Notes: generated from the letters alone by a model not told the origin. A stretch of 64,000 nt of DNA from Sphingomonas lacusdianchii (GCF_022664395.1 NZ_JAKRET010000012.1:1-64000), one strand, 5' to 3'; shown: positions 17,067 through 27,552, numbered from the stretch's first letter. Numbers and translations: made by a program.

Positions 17067-17618
17067 CTACTCCCCCGGAAACGCCACCAGCGCCGACACC
17101 CCGATCCCCTCGCACCGCAGCGATTCGGCTCCGCCCAAGTCCGGCAAGTCGATCGCGAACACCGCCTGTTCGACCACCGCCCCCGCCTTGCGCAACAGCC
17201 GCACCGCCGCCCGCGCCGTACCGCCGGTCGCGATCAGGTCGTCGACCAGCAGCACCCGCGCGCCGGGCGCACAGGCATCGGCGTGGATCGCGATCCGGTC
17301 GGTGCCATATTCGAGCGCATAGTCTTCAGCGATGGTCGCGCCAGGCAGCTTGCCGTCCTTGCGCACCAGCAATACGCCCGCACCCAGCGCCAGCGCAACG
17401 GCGGGCGCGAAGACGAAGCCGCGTGCCTCGATCCCCGCGACCAGATCGATCGGCCCGCGGACTGCGGCGACCATCGCGTCGACTGCCAGCCGCAACCCTT
17501 CGGGGTCGAGGATCAGCGTCGTGATGTCGCGAAACTGGATGCCGGGTTTGGGAAAGTCCGGAATGGTGCGGATGCGCCGGGCGATCTCCGCCGACCCGGC
17601 GGCATCCGCAACGATCAA
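17067..17618 (-). CDS. apt: Adenine phosphoribosyltransferase
   Basis: The 183-residue protein has the APT wording RTIPDFPKPGIQFRDITTL near residue 17 and the PRPP loop VLLVDDLIATGGTA near residue 120. It salvages adenine to AMP in the cytoplasm. The only start consistent with family length is TTG at 17618, overlapping the petC stop as TTGA. It is therefore the last gene of the petABC unit, translated by coupling. Confidence 0.92.
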   Translation of the reverse strand: MIVADAAGSAEIARRIRTIPDFPKPGIQFRDITTLILDPEGLRLAVDAMVAAVRGPIDLVAGIEARGFVFAPAVALALGAGVLLVRKDGKLPGATIAEDYALEYGTDRIAIHADACAPGARVLLVDDLIATGGTARAAVRLLRKAGAVVEQAVFAIDLPDLGGAESLRCEGIGVSALVAFPGE

Positions 17619-18481
17619 TGCTTCATGCCCCGCCAGATGTTGCGATAGGCGCCGAAGGCGAGGCCGGTGAAGATCAGCAGGAAGATCACCGCCGCCACGC
17701 CCCAGGTGTGCCGCTTCTGCAGGTTCGGCTCGGCGGTCCAGGTGAGGAACGCCGCGACGTCCTTCGCCATCTGGTCGACGGTCGCACGGGTGCCGTCCTG
17801 ATACTGGACCTGATCATCCCCGGTCAGCGGCGGCGCCATGGCGAGGTTCAGCGTCGCGAAATACCGGTTGAAGTGCAGCCCCTCGGGCGTCTTCGCCTCC
17901 GGGAACTTGCGCAGCAATTCGGCAGGCTGCGCGCTGTAGCCGGTCAGCAGCGAATAGACATAGTCGGGGCCGTCGTCGCGCGCCTTGGTCATCAGCGACA
18001 GGTCGGGCGGCACCGCGTTGTTGTTGGCGGCGCGCGCGGCGACGTCGTTGGCGAAGACCAGCGGGAAGCGGTCGGACGGCAGGTTCTTGCGCGTCGCCGG
18101 TTCGCCCGTTTCCGGGTTCACGCTCGGCTGTTCGATCTGCCAGTCGGTGGCGATCGTCTTGATCTGCCCTTCGTCATAGCCGAGCGCGGCGAGATCGCGA
18201 AACGACACCAGCCGCAACGAATGGCAGGCCGAGCAGACTTCCTTGTACACCTGGAAACCGCGCTGGAGCTGCTGGTTGTCGAAGGTGCCGAACAGACCCG
18301 CCGATTGCAGCCCCGCCTCACGCGGCTTCAGGTGGAATTCGTGCTCGGCGGAATGGACCGGCTCGTCGTGCAGCATGCCACCGACGGTCGAGAAAATACC
18401 GAGCAGCAGCGCGAAGAGAAAGCCCGCGCCGACGACGAGGTTGAGGTTGCGGGCGAGAAAACGGGAAGCGAAGGAGAGCAT
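17615..18481 (-). CDS. petC: Cytochrome c1 of the bc1 complex
   Basis: The 288-residue protein has an N-terminal hydrophobic signal/anchor (about residues 11-30), the haem c site CSACH at residues 83-87, and a C-terminal membrane helix (AAVIFLLIFTGLAFGAY) ending RNIWRGMKH. It carries electrons from the Rieske protein to soluble cytochrome c. The start at 18481 was chosen for its GGGAA ribosome site and signal sequence. The longer frame reads into petB. It follows petB by 10 bp. Confidence 0.93.
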   Translation of the reverse strand: MLSFASRFLARNLNLVVGAGFLFALLLGIFSTVGGMLHDEPVHSAEHEFHLKPREAGLQSAGLFGTFDNQQLQRGFQVYKEVCSACHSLRLVSFRDLAALGYDEGQIKTIATDWQIEQPSVNPETGEPATRKNLPSDRFPLVFANDVAARAANNNAVPPDLSLMTKARDDGPDYVYSLLTGYSAQPAELLRKFPEAKTPEGLHFNRYFATLNLAMAPPLTGDDQVQYQDGTRATVDQMAKDVAAFLTWTAEPNLQKRHTWGVAAVIFLLIFTGLAFGAYRNIWRGMKH

Positions 18482-18491
18482 CGTGATTCCC

Positions 18492-19817
18492 TTACTCGGC
18501 CGCGGCCGGGCTGTTATGCCCCGGAAGGACGGACCCATGGGCGGCGGTCTGCGCGAGCGAGGTGCCGCCTTCACCCTTCAGCACCGCTTCGGTGATCGAA
18601 TTGGGCAGCGGGCGCGGACGCTCCATCGCCGACACGATCGGCAGCACGACCAGGAAATGGGCGAAATAATATCCCGCCGCGATCTGGCTGAGCAGCACGG
18701 TGATTGGCGTCGCCTCCGCCCCGCCCAGATAGCCGAGCACCAGCACGTCGACCAGCAGCACGATCAGGAACAGGCGATAGGTCGGACGGAAATTGGCCGA
18801 CTTGACCGGCGACTTGTCGAGCCATGGCAGGAAGAACAGCAGCAGGATCGAGCCGAACATCGCCAGCACGCCCCACAGCTTCGCGGGCAGGATGAAGTCG
18901 ACGGTGAACGCCTTCAGGATCGCGTAAAAGGGCAGAAAATACCATTCGGGCACGATATGCGCCGGCGTGGAAAGCGGGTTGGCCGGGATATAATTGTCGG
19001 GGTGGCCCAAGAGGTTCGGTGCGAAGAAGATCAGCGACGCGAACACGATCAGGAACACGCCGAGCCCGAACCCATCCTTGGCGGTGTAATAGGGGTGGAA
19101 GGGCACGGTATCCTGCGGCCCCTTCACCTCGACGCCGGTCGGGTTGTTCGACCCCGGAATGTGCAGCGCCCAGATATGCAGGACGATGACGCCCGCGATC
19201 ACGAACGGCAGCAGATAGTGAAGCGAGAAGAAGCGGTTGAGCGCGGCATTGTCCGGCGCATAGCCGCCGAGCAGCCAGACGCGGATCGTCTCGCCCACCC
19301 CCGGGATCGCCGAGAAGAAGCCGGTGATGACCTGCGCCCCCCAGAAGCTCATCTGCCCCCATGGCAGCACATAGCCCATGAACGCGGTCGCCATCATCAG
19401 CAGGAAGATGACGACGCCAAGCAGCCACACCATCTCGCGTGGCGCCTTGTACGACCCGTAATAAATGCCGCGGGCGATATGCGTGTAGACGACGATGAAG
19501 AACATCGACGCGCCATTGGCGTGGGCGTAGCGCAGGAACCAGCCCGACGGCACGTCGCGCATGATGCGCTCGACCGAATCGAACGCGACCGCGCCGTTGG
19601 CGGCATAATGCATCGCCAGCACGATGCCGGTGATGATCTGCACCGCCAGCGCCGCGCCGGCGAGCACGCCGAAATTCCAGAAATAGTTGAGGTTACGCGG
19701 CACCGGATAGCCCGCGCCGACCGCGTTGTAGACCAGACGGGGAAGCGGCAGCTTCTCGTCCAGCCAGCGCATCAGCGGCTGTTTCGGTTCGTAATGCTTG
19801 GCCCAGGGGAAGCTCAT
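18492..19817 (-). CDS. petB: Cytochrome b of the bc1 complex
   Basis: The 441-residue integral membrane protein has eight hydrophobic helices, haem-ligand His pairs in the first half, and the quinol-site motif PEWY (in [13 protein letters not shown]). It holds haems bL and bH and oxidises ubiquinol. Its length is usual for alphaproteobacteria (about 425-440). It lies in the order petA-petB-petC on the minus strand, with 10-bp gaps between genes. Confidence 0.95.
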   Translation of the reverse strand: MSFPWAKHYEPKQPLMRWLDEKLPLPRLVYNAVGAGYPVPRNLNYFWNFGVLAGAALAVQIITGIVLAMHYAANGAVAFDSVERIMRDVPSGWFLRYAHANGASMFFIVVYTHIARGIYYGSYKAPREMVWLLGVVIFLLMMATAFMGYVLPWGQMSFWGAQVITGFFSAIPGVGETIRVWLLGGYAPDNAALNRFFSLHYLLPFVIAGVIVLHIWALHIPGSNNPTGVEVKGPQDTVPFHPYYTAKDGFGLGVFLIVFASLIFFAPNLLGHPDNYIPANPLSTPAHIVPEWYFLPFYAILKAFTVDFILPAKLWGVLAMFGSILLLFFLPWLDKSPVKSANFRPTYRLFLIVLLVDVLVLGYLGGAEATPITVLLSQIAAGYYFAHFLVVLPIVSAMERPRPLPNSITEAVLKGEGGTSLAQTAAHGSVLPGHNSPAAAE

Positions 19818-19827
19818 GACTCTCTCC

Positions 19828-20412
19828 TCAGCCGACGGTCACGACGGTGTCGGACGTGAATGCGTATTCGGGAACGTGCAGGTTCTGCGGCGCCGGACCC
19901 GAGCGGATGCGCCCGGCGGTGTCATAGGCCGAACCATGGCACGGGCAGAAATAGCCGCCGAACGGGCCCTTGTTCTCGCCCTCGCCGGCGCCCAGCGGCA
20001 CGCAGCCGAGATGGGTGCAGACGCCCAGCGTGATCAGCCAGTTGTTCTTGCCGGTCTTGGTCCGCTCTTCCAGCGTCTGCGGATCGCGCAGGTCGCTTAA
20101 GGGCACCGCATCGGCCTCGGCGATTTCCTTGGGCGTCAGGTTGCGAACGAACAGCGGCTGTTTGCGGAACGTCGCCTTGATCGCCTGTCCCGGCTCGATC
20201 GCCGACAGGTCGATCTCCGTCGTCGACAGCGCCAGCGTATCGGCGGCGGGCGACATCTGGTTGATGAGCGGCAGCGCGATCACGCCCGCGCCGACCCCGG
20301 CAAATGCCACCGCGCCGATCGACAGATAGTCGCGCCTGCGGGGGTTGTCCGGCCCGCCGTCCAGCGCGGTCGCGCCGCCTGCGGGTACGTGCTGATCGTC
20401 GTCAGTCGCCAT
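19828..20412 (-). CDS. petA: Rieske iron-sulfur subunit of the bc1 complex
   Basis: The 194-residue protein has a twin-arginine type N-terminus ([20 protein letters not shown], about residues 24-43) that also anchors it. The [2Fe-2S] ligands are C132/H134 in CTHLGC and C156/H159 in CPCHG, with disulfide cysteines C137 and C158. It is exported by Tat and moves electrons from quinol to cytochrome c1. It is the first gene of petABC. Confidence 0.95.
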   Translation of the reverse strand: MATDDDQHVPAGGATALDGGPDNPRRRDYLSIGAVAFAGVGAGVIALPLINQMSPAADTLALSTTEIDLSAIEPGQAIKATFRKQPLFVRNLTPKEIAEADAVPLSDLRDPQTLEERTKTGKNNWLITLGVCTHLGCVPLGAGEGENKGPFGGYFCPCHGSAYDTAGRIRSGPAPQNLHVPEYAFTSDTVVTVG

Positions 20413-20659
20413 TCAACAGCCCTTGTCGTCGGGCGCATTCGCGCCCTGCCCCTCTCCGGTCGCCTTCGTGGAAGCGACGCCGGACCGATCGGTTCTCCGT
20501 CCAGTCGCAGGGGGTGATAGCCGGGCGTTCGACCGTTTGCCAATCCCTTTTGCCGAAACCGCACCATAGCGGCGTATCGATGTTCAGATTGGCGCAAGCG
20601 ACGACATGGTCTATGCGCCGCTGCCTGACCCCATATCCCTCGCGTGTTTCGGGAACTCC

Positions 20660-21355
20660 ATGCGTCGTATCGCCCTTCTGTTCGCCTTTCTCGCCTCGCT
20701 GTTCGCGCTGCCTGCCATGGCGCAGGTCATGGACGTGCCGGGACGCGCCCCGCCGCCATCGACCACCGACACGCGCAACCTGTGGATTCTCGACCTGTCG
20801 ACCGGCGGGCGGGTGACGATCTGGCTGCGTCCCGATGTCGCGCCCAAGATGGTGGCGCGGATCAAGACGCTGACGCGCGAGAAATTCTATGACGGCCTGA
20901 CCTTCCACCGGGTGATCGACGGCTTCATGGCGCAGGGCGGCGATCCCGATGGCGACGGCACCGGCGGGTCGAAGCTGCCGAACGTCGAGAAGGAATTCAA
21001 CTATCTGCCGCACGTCCGCGGCGCGGTGGCGGCGGCACGCGCCAATGACGAGAACAGCGCGAACAGCCAGTTCTACATCATGCTCGCCCCGCGTCTTGCG
21101 CTCGACAAGAAGTACACCGTGTTCGGGCGGGTGATCGACGGCATGCAATATGTCGACGCGATCGAGAAGGGCGAGCCGCCGGCCAATCCGTCGCGCATCG
21201 TCCACGCCTATGTCGCCAGCGACAATCCCCCGCCCTATCAGCCGGAAGCACCGGTTGCGCTGCCCGAAACGGTCGCACCGCTGCCTGCCACCGCGCCGCG
21301 CGCCAGGCCCGCTGCCGCTGCACCGAAGCGGGTCCAGCCCAAGCCCGCCCGCTAA
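20660..21355 (+). CDS. Periplasmic peptidyl-prolyl isomerase, cyclophilin type
   Basis: The 231-residue protein has a signal peptide (about residues 1-21, ending PAMAQ) and a cyclophilin domain with [19 protein letters not shown] and [11 protein letters not shown] Pro/Ala-rich tail follows. It should catalyse cis/trans proline isomerisation in envelope protein folding. The start at 20660 gives the signal peptide directly; the longer frame has no support. It is 23 bp upstream of queA, probably in the same transcript. Confidence 0.9.
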   Translation: MRRIALLFAFLASLFALPAMAQVMDVPGRAPPPSTTDTRNLWILDLSTGGRVTIWLRPDVAPKMVARIKTLTREKFYDGLTFHRVIDGFMAQGGDPDGDGTGGSKLPNVEKEFNYLPHVRGAVAAARANDENSANSQFYIMLAPRLALDKKYTVFGRVIDGMQYVDAIEKGEPPANPSRIVHAYVASDNPPPYQPEAPVALPETVAPLPATAPRARPAAAAPKRVQPKPAR

Positions 21356-21378
21356 CATCCGGCCATAGTTCGCGTCCG

Positions 21379-22410
21379 ATGCACGTCGACCTGTTCGATT
21401 TCGAGCTGCCCACCGACCGGATCGCGCTGCGCCCCGCCACCCCGCGCGATGCGGCGCGGATGCTGGTGCTGGATGGCGACGCCACGCTCGATCGCGGCGT
21501 GCGCGACCTGCCCGCCTGTCTGCGGCCGGGCGATCTGCTGGTGTTCAACGACACCCGCGTCATTCCCGCCCAACTGGAGGGACGTCGCGGCGATGCGACC
21601 ATCGGCGCGACGCTGCACAAGCGCGAAGGACCGCGGCGCTGGCGTGCCTTCGTCCGTAACGGCCGGCGGCTGCGCGACGGCGACACGATCGATTTCGGCG
21701 CGGGCGTGACCGCGATCGCGGGCGACCGAGGCGAGGATGGCAGCTTCGCGCTCGACTTCGCCGGCGACGAACCGGTCGAACTGCTGCTGGAGCGCGCCGG
21801 GCGCATGCCGCTGCCGCCCTATATCGCCGCGAAGCGCGGCGGTGCCGATGCGCGCGATGCCGAGGATTACCAGACGCTGTTCGCGCGCGAAGCCGGCGCC
21901 GTCGCCGCCCCCACTGCCGCGCTGCACTTCACGCCCGAACTGATGGCGGCGCTGGAAGCCGCCGGGATCAGCCATGCGACGCTGACGCTGCATGTCGGCG
22001 CGGGCACCTTCCTGCCGGTCAAGGCGGAGGATACCGACGACCACCGGATGCACGCCGAATGGGGCCGCATCGACGCCGCGACCGCCGGGCGCCTCAACGC
22101 CGTCCGCGCCGCCGGCGGCCGGGTGATCGCGGTCGGCACCACCAGCCTGCGACTGATCGAAAGCGCCTGCGACGCCGCCGGACAGGTCCAGCCGTTCGAA
22201 GGCGACACCGCGATCTTCATCACGCCCGGTTACCGTTTCCGTGGCATTGACGGCCTGATGACCAACTTCCACCTCCCCAAATCGACCTTGTTCATGCTGG
22301 TATCGGCCTTGATGGGGCGCGAACGGATGCAGGCGGCCTACGCCCACGCCGTCGCACAGGAATATCGCTTCTATTCCTATGGCGATGCCTCGCTGCTGCT
22401 GCCGACTTGA
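21379..22410 (+). CDS. queA: S-adenosylmethionine:tRNA ribosyltransferase-isomerase
   Basis: The 343-residue protein starts [19 protein letters not shown], the QueA signature start. It contains [27 protein letters not shown] and [17 protein letters not shown]. It transfers the ribose of SAM to preQ1-tRNA to form epoxyqueuosine in tRNA wobble positions. The cyclophilin gene lies upstream and tRNA-Gly downstream. No tgt gene follows in this window. Confidence 0.95.
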   Translation: MHVDLFDFELPTDRIALRPATPRDAARMLVLDGDATLDRGVRDLPACLRPGDLLVFNDTRVIPAQLEGRRGDATIGATLHKREGPRRWRAFVRNGRRLRDGDTIDFGAGVTAIAGDRGEDGSFALDFAGDEPVELLLERAGRMPLPPYIAAKRGGADARDAEDYQTLFAREAGAVAAPTAALHFTPELMAALEAAGISHATLTLHVGAGTFLPVKAEDTDDHRMHAEWGRIDAATAGRLNAVRAAGGRVIAVGTTSLRLIESACDAAGQVQPFEGDTAIFITPGYRFRGIDGLMTNFHLPKSTLFMLVSALMGRERMQAAYAHAVAQEYRFYSYGDASLLLPT

Positions 22411-22446
22411 CAGCGCGGCGCGGCAGGGTAATTGCGGAGGGCCCGA

Positions 22447-22520
22447 GCGGGTGTAGCTCAATGGTAGAGCAGAAGCTTCCCAAGCTTACGACGAGGGTTC
22501 GATTCCCTTCACCCGCTCCA
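22447..22520 (+). tRNA. tRNA-Gly(CCC), CCA encoded
   Basis: The acceptor GCGGGTG (22447-22453) pairs with CACCCGC (22510-22516). The D-arm GCTC/GAGC, the anticodon loop TTCCCAA (anticodon CCC) on an AAGC/GCTT stem, and the T-arm GAGGG-TTCGATT-CCCTT are intact. Discriminator T is followed by encoded CCA. No element is inserted at its 3' end. Confidence 0.92.
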
Positions 22521-22668
22521 TGCCTAACCGCAGTTCAAGATGTTTCGTCGGTTCGGTTCATGGCTTCGGGATCGTACACGATCAGCGACCGTGTCGCCGC
22601 ACCTCCCTTCGTGACGACCCGACGCTTGCTTGATCGCCAGCGTCCGAATAGCGTGGCAACCGGTCGGG

Positions 22669-23874
22669 TCATCCGGCCCGTTCGAGCATCAGCGCGATAC
22701 CCTGTCCGACGCCGATGCACATGAAGGCCATGGCATAGCGGCCGCCGGTGCGGTGGAGTTCCTCTACCGCCGTCATGGCGATGCGCGCGCCCGACATGCC
22801 GAGCGGATGGCCGAGCGCGATGGCGCCGCCGTTGCGGTTCACGCGGGGATCGTCGGTGGCGATGCCCAGGTCGCGCAGCGTCGCGATCGCCTGCGACGCG
22901 AAGGCCTCGTTGAGTTCGATGACGTCGAGCTGGTCGAGACCGATGCCGGTGATGCGGGTGAGCTTGCGCGCCGCCTCGATCGGTCCCGCGCCCATGATGC
23001 GCGGCGCGATGCCGGCGGACGCCATGCCGAGGATGCGCGCCCGCGGGGTCAGGCCGTGCCGGGCCGCCGCCGCTTCCGACGCGATCAGCATCGCCGCGGC
23101 GCCGTCGTTCAGACCCGATGCGTTGCCCGCGGTCACCGTGCCGTCGGCGCGGACCACCGACTTGAGCTTCGCCAGCGCGTCGAGGCTGGTCGCGCGCGGA
23201 TGTTCGTCCTGCGCGAAGACGATGGGATCGCCCTTCCTCTGGGGCACGGTAACCGGCACGATCTCTGCAGCCATGCGGCCGCTGGCGATGGCGGCGGCGG
23301 CCTTTTGCTGACTGGCGAGCGCAAAGGCGTCCTGGTCCGCGCGGCTGACCTGCCAGTCGTCGGCGACGTTTTCCGCCGTCTGCGGCATGGTGTCGACGCC
23401 GTACGCCGCCTGCATCGCCGGATTGACGAACCGCCAGCCGAGCGTCGTATCCTCGATCTTCTGGCTACGGTCGAAGGCGCTGTTCGCCTTCCCCATCACG
23501 AACGGCGCACGGGTCATGCTCTCGACCCCGCCCGCGATCAGCAGACCGGCGTCGCCGCTGCGGATCGCCTGGCCCGCGCTGCCGACCGCATTCAGTCCCG
23601 ATCCGCACAGCCGGTTGATCGTTCCGCCCGGCACCGTATCGGGCAGGCCGGCGAGCAGCACCGCCATGCGCGCGACGTTGCGATTGTCCTCGCCCGCCTG
23701 GTTGGCGCAACCGAGCAGCACGTCGTCGACGGCGTCCCAGTCGACGTCCGGATTCCGCTCCATCAGCGCACGCAGCGGAATCGCGGCGAGGTCGTCGGCA
23801 CGGATGGAGGACAGCGATCCGTTGAGGCGGCCAATGGGCGTACGGATTGCGTCGCAAATATAGGCGTCGGGCAT
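22669..23874 (-). CDS. pcaF: 3-oxoadipyl-CoA thiolase
   Basis: The 401-residue thiolase has the nucleophile Cys in NRLCGSGLNAV (near residue 90), the NGGAIALGHPLGMSGAR histidine motif and a second Cys in AFMCIGVGQG. The start MPDAYICDAIRTPIGRLNGS is the usual beta-ketoadipyl-CoA thiolase opening. It splits beta-ketoadipyl-CoA to succinyl-CoA and acetyl-CoA, the last step of the pathway. It is the final gene of the pob/pca operon, overlapping pcaDC by ATGA. Confidence 0.93.
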   Translation of the reverse strand: MPDAYICDAIRTPIGRLNGSLSSIRADDLAAIPLRALMERNPDVDWDAVDDVLLGCANQAGEDNRNVARMAVLLAGLPDTVPGGTINRLCGSGLNAVGSAGQAIRSGDAGLLIAGGVESMTRAPFVMGKANSAFDRSQKIEDTTLGWRFVNPAMQAAYGVDTMPQTAENVADDWQVSRADQDAFALASQQKAAAAIASGRMAAEIVPVTVPQRKGDPIVFAQDEHPRATSLDALAKLKSVVRADGTVTAGNASGLNDGAAAMLIASEAAAARHGLTPRARILGMASAGIAPRIMGAGPIEAARKLTRITGIGLDQLDVIELNEAFASQAIATLRDLGIATDDPRVNRNGGAIALGHPLGMSGARIAMTAVEELHRTGGRYAMAFMCIGVGQGIALMLERAG

Positions 23875-25052
23875 CAGGGTTCCTGTTCGATGCGGGTAAT
23901 GATCTTCCGGGCTTCACCAAAACCGGTGTTGGCGGCGGGGACCCCGGCATAGATGGCGGTCTGCATCAGCACCTCCTTGAGTTCGTCGGTGGTGAAACCG
24001 CCCTGCGACAACCCCGAGCGGACGTGGAGGGCGAATTCCTCCCAGCGGCCGAGCGCACAGGTGATGGCGAGGACGAGCAGGCGCCGGGTGCGGTCGTCGA
24101 GGCCCGGCCGCCCCCAGATCTCGCCCCACGCGATGCGAGTGATCATCGCCTGAAAATCGGCGGTGAAGTCCGTGCGCTGCGCGAGGCTGGCGTCGACCCA
24201 TGCATCGCCCAGCACGCGGCGGCGGTTGACGAGACCCGCGTCGAACAACGTGTCGGCGGCCTGTGCTGCAGCCGCATCGGCGCACAGGAAGCCTCGCAGT
24301 GCCGTCGCCAGTGCGGCAGGCGCCTCGATCGGCGGCAGATGCGCGCCGTCGACACTGATGTGACGCGCACCGGGGATTGTCATCAGATGCTCGCCATGCC
24401 CGGCATAGGGAGTCGAAACGTCGAGGGTCGCGGTCACCACCAGCGTCGGCACGGCGATGGCGGCGAGGCGGTCGAACAGCGCCATGTCGCGGATCGCCGC
24501 ACCGGCCCCGGCATAGCCGGCATCGGCCTGGCGCGCGATGCCGTCGCGCAGGGTGTCGGCAATCTCCGGGTGGCGTTTCGCGAAGCCGGCCGACAGGAAG
24601 CGTCCGACCGCCATGTCGGCAATGGCCGCCGTACCGTCGCTGCGGACGGTGTCGATCCGCGCGGCCCAGGCAGTCGGATCCATCGTCGCCGAGGTGCAGA
24701 TCAGCGCCAGTGCGGTCACCCGCCCGGGATGGTCGAGTGCCAGCTGCATCGCGACCATGCCGCCGAGCGACACCCCCGCTATCACAGCCTGCGCGACCCC
24801 CGCATCGTCGAGGATCGCCGCGACGTCGTCGGCGAGCATGTTCAGGCTATAGTCGCCATCGGGAGCGTCCGAGCCGCCGGCACCGCGCGTGTCGATGCGC
24901 AGCAACCGGAACGCCGGAAGCAACAGCGGGACGGTGCGATCCCATAGCGACAGGTCGGTGCCGATCGAATTGAGCAGCACCAGCACCGGACGATCCGCTG
25001 CGCCCTCGATCCGCCAATGCAGACGCACGCCGTCGCGAAGGGTGATAGCCAT
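23874..25052 (-). CDS. pcaDC: Fused 3-oxoadipate enol-lactonase / 4-carboxymuconolactone decarboxylase
   Basis: The 392-residue fusion has an alpha/beta hydrolase first half (about 1-255; nucleophile Ser in AGVSLGGMVAMQ, PcaD-like). The second half (about 265-390) is a carboxymuconolactone decarboxylase (RRRVLGDAWVDASL ... LLVLAITCALGRWEEFALHVR, PcaC-like). The two carry out consecutive steps from gamma-carboxymuconolactone to beta-ketoadipate. PcaD-PcaC fusions are known (PcaL in actinomycetes, and in some alphaproteobacteria); here the D part comes first. The start at 25052 fits the hydrolase N-terminus, and the longer frame overlaps pcaB. Confidence 0.93.
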   Translation of the reverse strand: MAITLRDGVRLHWRIEGAADRPVLVLLNSIGTDLSLWDRTVPLLLPAFRLLRIDTRGAGGSDAPDGDYSLNMLADDVAAILDDAGVAQAVIAGVSLGGMVAMQLALDHPGRVTALALICTSATMDPTAWAARIDTVRSDGTAAIADMAVGRFLSAGFAKRHPEIADTLRDGIARQADAGYAGAGAAIRDMALFDRLAAIAVPTLVVTATLDVSTPYAGHGEHLMTIPGARHISVDGAHLPPIEAPAALATALRGFLCADAAAAQAADTLFDAGLVNRRRVLGDAWVDASLAQRTDFTADFQAMITRIAWGEIWGRPGLDDRTRRLLVLAITCALGRWEEFALHVRSGLSQGGFTTDELKEVLMQTAIYAGVPAANTGFGEARKIITRIEQEP

Positions 25053-25056
25053 GGCG

Positions 25057-26199
25057 TCAGTCCTCCAATCCATCGAGCAGTTCGGCAAGGATCGCCGCGC
25101 TTTCGCCGATATCGTCGCCGACCCCGGCGGCCGCGAGGTTGCGCGCGATGGCATCCGCGTCGATTTCTAGCCCCTCCGCGACGACCGCCAGCACGGCGGC
25201 GCTGCCGCTGGCGAGCAGGAACAGATCGGCAAGCACCGGGCCCTCCGCCTGCCAGCCGCCGAGACCGCGCTCCAGTTCATGCGGCAATCCACCGAGCAGC
25301 GATGCGACGAGGCCCGGCGCGCGCGTCGCCGCCGATAGTGCGACCTGACAACCGGTGGGATTGCGCTTGTGCGCCATGGCCGACGATCCGCCGCGCCCGG
25401 CGATCAACGGCTCGCGCGCCTCGCCTAACCCGTTCTGCGCCAGCAAGCTAACGTCGCGCGCAAACTTGCCGAGTGCGCCGATCAGGATGCCGAGCGCCAC
25501 GCCGATCGCGGCGATACCGGTCCGCCGGGCATGCCATGGCGCCGAGCGCCCCAGTCCGAGCGCGTCGGCGAGGTGCGCGGCGACCGCCACGCCCTTGCCA
25601 TCCATCCCCGCGCGCGTGCCCGCCGCGCCGCCCAGTTGCATGACCGCATGGGCGGCGACCGCCGTATCGAGCATCGCCAGCGCATCGCCAATCCCCCGCG
25701 CGGCGTGGGCCAGCCGCAGGCCGAAGGCGAGCGGCATCGCGTCCTGCAACAGCGTGCGCCCGATCGCCCGCCGCTCGGCATGCGCCCGCGCGTGCATCGC
25801 CAGCGCATCGACGACGCGCCGGGCGTCGACGACCAACAGGCGATGCGCCTCCCGCGCCTGCAGCATCAGCACCGTGTCGGCGACATCCTGACTGGTCGCA
25901 CCCCGGTGCAGCGCCTGCCCCGCCTCGCCGCCGACCATCGCCCGCAACCGCGCGACCAAAGGGATCGCCAGCGTACCGGCGAGCGCCGCTTCCTCCGCCA
26001 ATGCGGCGGGGTCGATCCGCGCCGGGTCGACGCCTGCTGAGATCGCGTCGGCAAGGTCGGGCGCGATCACGCCGCACGCCGCCTGCGCCCGTGCCAGCGC
26101 GACCTCGAAGGCGCAGCCATGCGCGATCGTCGCTGCATCGTCGAACACCGCGATCATGTCGTCCGTCGCGGCGGGCCGGATGCGCAACAGGTCGCTCAC
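25057..26199 (-). CDS. pcaB: 3-carboxy-cis,cis-muconate cycloisomerase
   Basis: The 380-residue protein is in the fumarase/adenylosuccinate-lyase superfamily. The signature loop GSSAMAHKRNP lies near residue 273 and the helical core is Ala-rich. It converts beta-carboxymuconate to gamma-carboxymuconolactone. It is somewhat shorter than proteobacterial PcaB (about 450), as in other sphingomonads. It overlaps pcaG by ATGA and precedes pcaDC by 4 bp. Confidence 0.9.
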   Translation of the reverse strand: MSDLLRIRPAATDDMIAVFDDAATIAHGCAFEVALARAQAACGVIAPDLADAISAGVDPARIDPAALAEEAALAGTLAIPLVARLRAMVGGEAGQALHRGATSQDVADTVLMLQAREAHRLLVVDARRVVDALAMHARAHAERRAIGRTLLQDAMPLAFGLRLAHAARGIGDALAMLDTAVAAHAVMQLGGAAGTRAGMDGKGVAVAAHLADALGLGRSAPWHARRTGIAAIGVALGILIGALGKFARDVSLLAQNGLGEAREPLIAGRGGSSAMAHKRNPTGCQVALSAATRAPGLVASLLGGLPHELERGLGGWQAEGPVLADLFLLASGSAAVLAVVAEGLEIDADAIARNLAAAGVGDDIGESAAILAELLDGLED

Positions 26200-26861
26200 A
26201 GGTCGAAGAACACGGTTTCCCGCTCTCCCTGCAACGCGATGTCGAGCGTCCAGACGCCGTCGCCCGATGCGGTCGCGATCAGCGTCGCGCGGCGTTCCAC
26301 CGGAACCGCCGACAGGACCGGGTCGGCTTCGTTGCCCGCCTGCCCATCGAAATACAGCCGCGTCGCCAACCGTTTGATGAGGCCGCGTCCGAAAACCGAC
26401 AGCGCGACATGCGGCGCATGACCGGCTCCGATGGCGCCGGGTAATATCGTACGGAACCGGTAACTACCATCCTCGGCGGTCGCCGCCCGGCCGAAGCCGA
26501 CGAAATGTGGGTCGCTGCCCGGCTCGCCCGCATAACGACCGGCGGCATCGGCCTGCCAGATCTCGATCATCGCATCGGGAACGGGTGCGCCCTGCCCGTC
26601 CAGCACCCGGCCGGTCAGTTCGATCACCGCTCCCACGGGCGTGCCGGTCGGCGACGACTGGTTCAGTACATAATGCGCCTCGGGAAACAGTTCGGGGCGC
26701 GCGCCCATGTCGGATTGCCCGACCAGATCGGCGCCGCCCTTCCATGGCAGGCCGTAATGGAAGAACGGGCCGACGGTCTGGCTGGGCGTCTGCCCGAACA
26801 GCGCCGGGTCCTGATTGTCGACGCGCGGTTCCGGGCGTCGGTCGGCGACGTCAATGGTCAT
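26196..26861 (-). CDS. pcaG: Protocatechuate 3,4-dioxygenase, alpha subunit
   Basis: The 221-residue intradiol-dioxygenase subunit has QTVGPFFHYGLPW near residue 28 and EIWQADAAGRYAGEP near residue 105. The beta-subunit iron-ligand pattern HIH is replaced by APHVALSVF, as expected for the non-catalytic alpha chain. With PcaH it opens protocatechuate to beta-carboxymuconate. Its start overlaps the 3' end of pcaH by 11 bp. Confidence 0.93.
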   Translation of the reverse strand: MTIDVADRRPEPRVDNQDPALFGQTPSQTVGPFFHYGLPWKGGADLVGQSDMGARPELFPEAHYVLNQSSPTGTPVGAVIELTGRVLDGQGAPVPDAMIEIWQADAAGRYAGEPGSDPHFVGFGRAATAEDGSYRFRTILPGAIGAGHAPHVALSVFGRGLIKRLATRLYFDGQAGNEADPVLSAVPVERRATLIATASGDGVWTLDIALQGERETVFFDL

Positions 26862-27552
26862 GGTCGTCCTCCTCGAACGGCGTCTGCTCGCGCCCTTTCA
26901 ACACCACGTCGAAGCGATAGCCGAGCGCCCAATTCGGCTCGGTCACGTCCATGTCGAACCGCGCCACCATGCGCTGCCGGTAGGGCATCGGTACCGCATT
27001 CGCGATCGGGTCGATCTCGATCAGCGGATCGTCGGGGAAATAGAGCTGCGTCACCAGCCGCGTCGCGAAAGCGGGTCCCAGCAGCGACAGATGGATATGC
27101 GCCGGCCGCCACGCATTGCGGTGGTTACCCCAGGGATAGGCCCCCGGGCGGACCGTGACGAAGCGATAGCGTCCCTCGGCATCGGTCACGACGCGTCCTG
27201 CGCCGGTGAAGTTCGGATCGTGTGGCGCGTCCCACTGGTCCTTGCCATGGATATAGCGTCCGGCGGCATTGGCCTGCCAGATTTCCATGACCGTGTCGGG
27301 CACTGCGCGACCATCTTCGTCGAGCACACGGCCGGTGACGATGATCCGCTGCCCCTGTGGCACGCCGCCATGCTGGGTCGTCAGATCGGCGAGCGACGGC
27401 CCCATCAGCCGGTCCCAACCCGCCGGGCCGGTCGTCTCGGTCCGGGTCTGCGGCACGCGCAACGGCGGCTGCAGCGGCGCACGGGTGCGGGTCGATCCGT
27501 AATCGGGGAATAGCGACGGGGGCGCGCCGGCATCTTCGCGGGCGTAGCTCAT
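26851..27552 (-). CDS. pcaH: Protocatechuate 3,4-dioxygenase, beta subunit
   Basis: The 233-residue catalytic subunit shows iron-ligand candidates Tyr in RPGAYPWGN and the His pair in [13 protein letters not shown] second Tyr lies in [18 protein letters not shown]. It binds the mononuclear Fe(III) that activates protocatechuate for intradiol cleavage. The start [20 protein letters not shown] fits the family; the longer frame reads over pcaJ. It overlaps pcaJ by ATGA. Confidence 0.94.
   Translation of the reverse strand: MSYAREDAGAPPSLFPDYGSTRTRAPLQPPLRVPQTRTETTGPAGWDRLMGPSLADLTTQHGGVPQGQRIIVTGRVLDEDGRAVPDTVMEIWQANAAGRYIHGKDQWDAPHDPNFTGAGRVVTDAEGRYRFVTVRPGAYPWGNHRNAWRPAHIHLSLLGPAFATRLVTQLYFPDDPLIEIDPIANAVPMPYRQRMVARFDMDVTEPNWALGYRFDVVLKGREQTPFEEDDHDH

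Noticed and set aside
18243..19859. 538-residue plus-strand open frame opposite petB and petC
   Set aside because: petB and petC have haem and quinol motifs on the minus strand; the plus-strand product is His/Arg/Gln low-complexity sequence.
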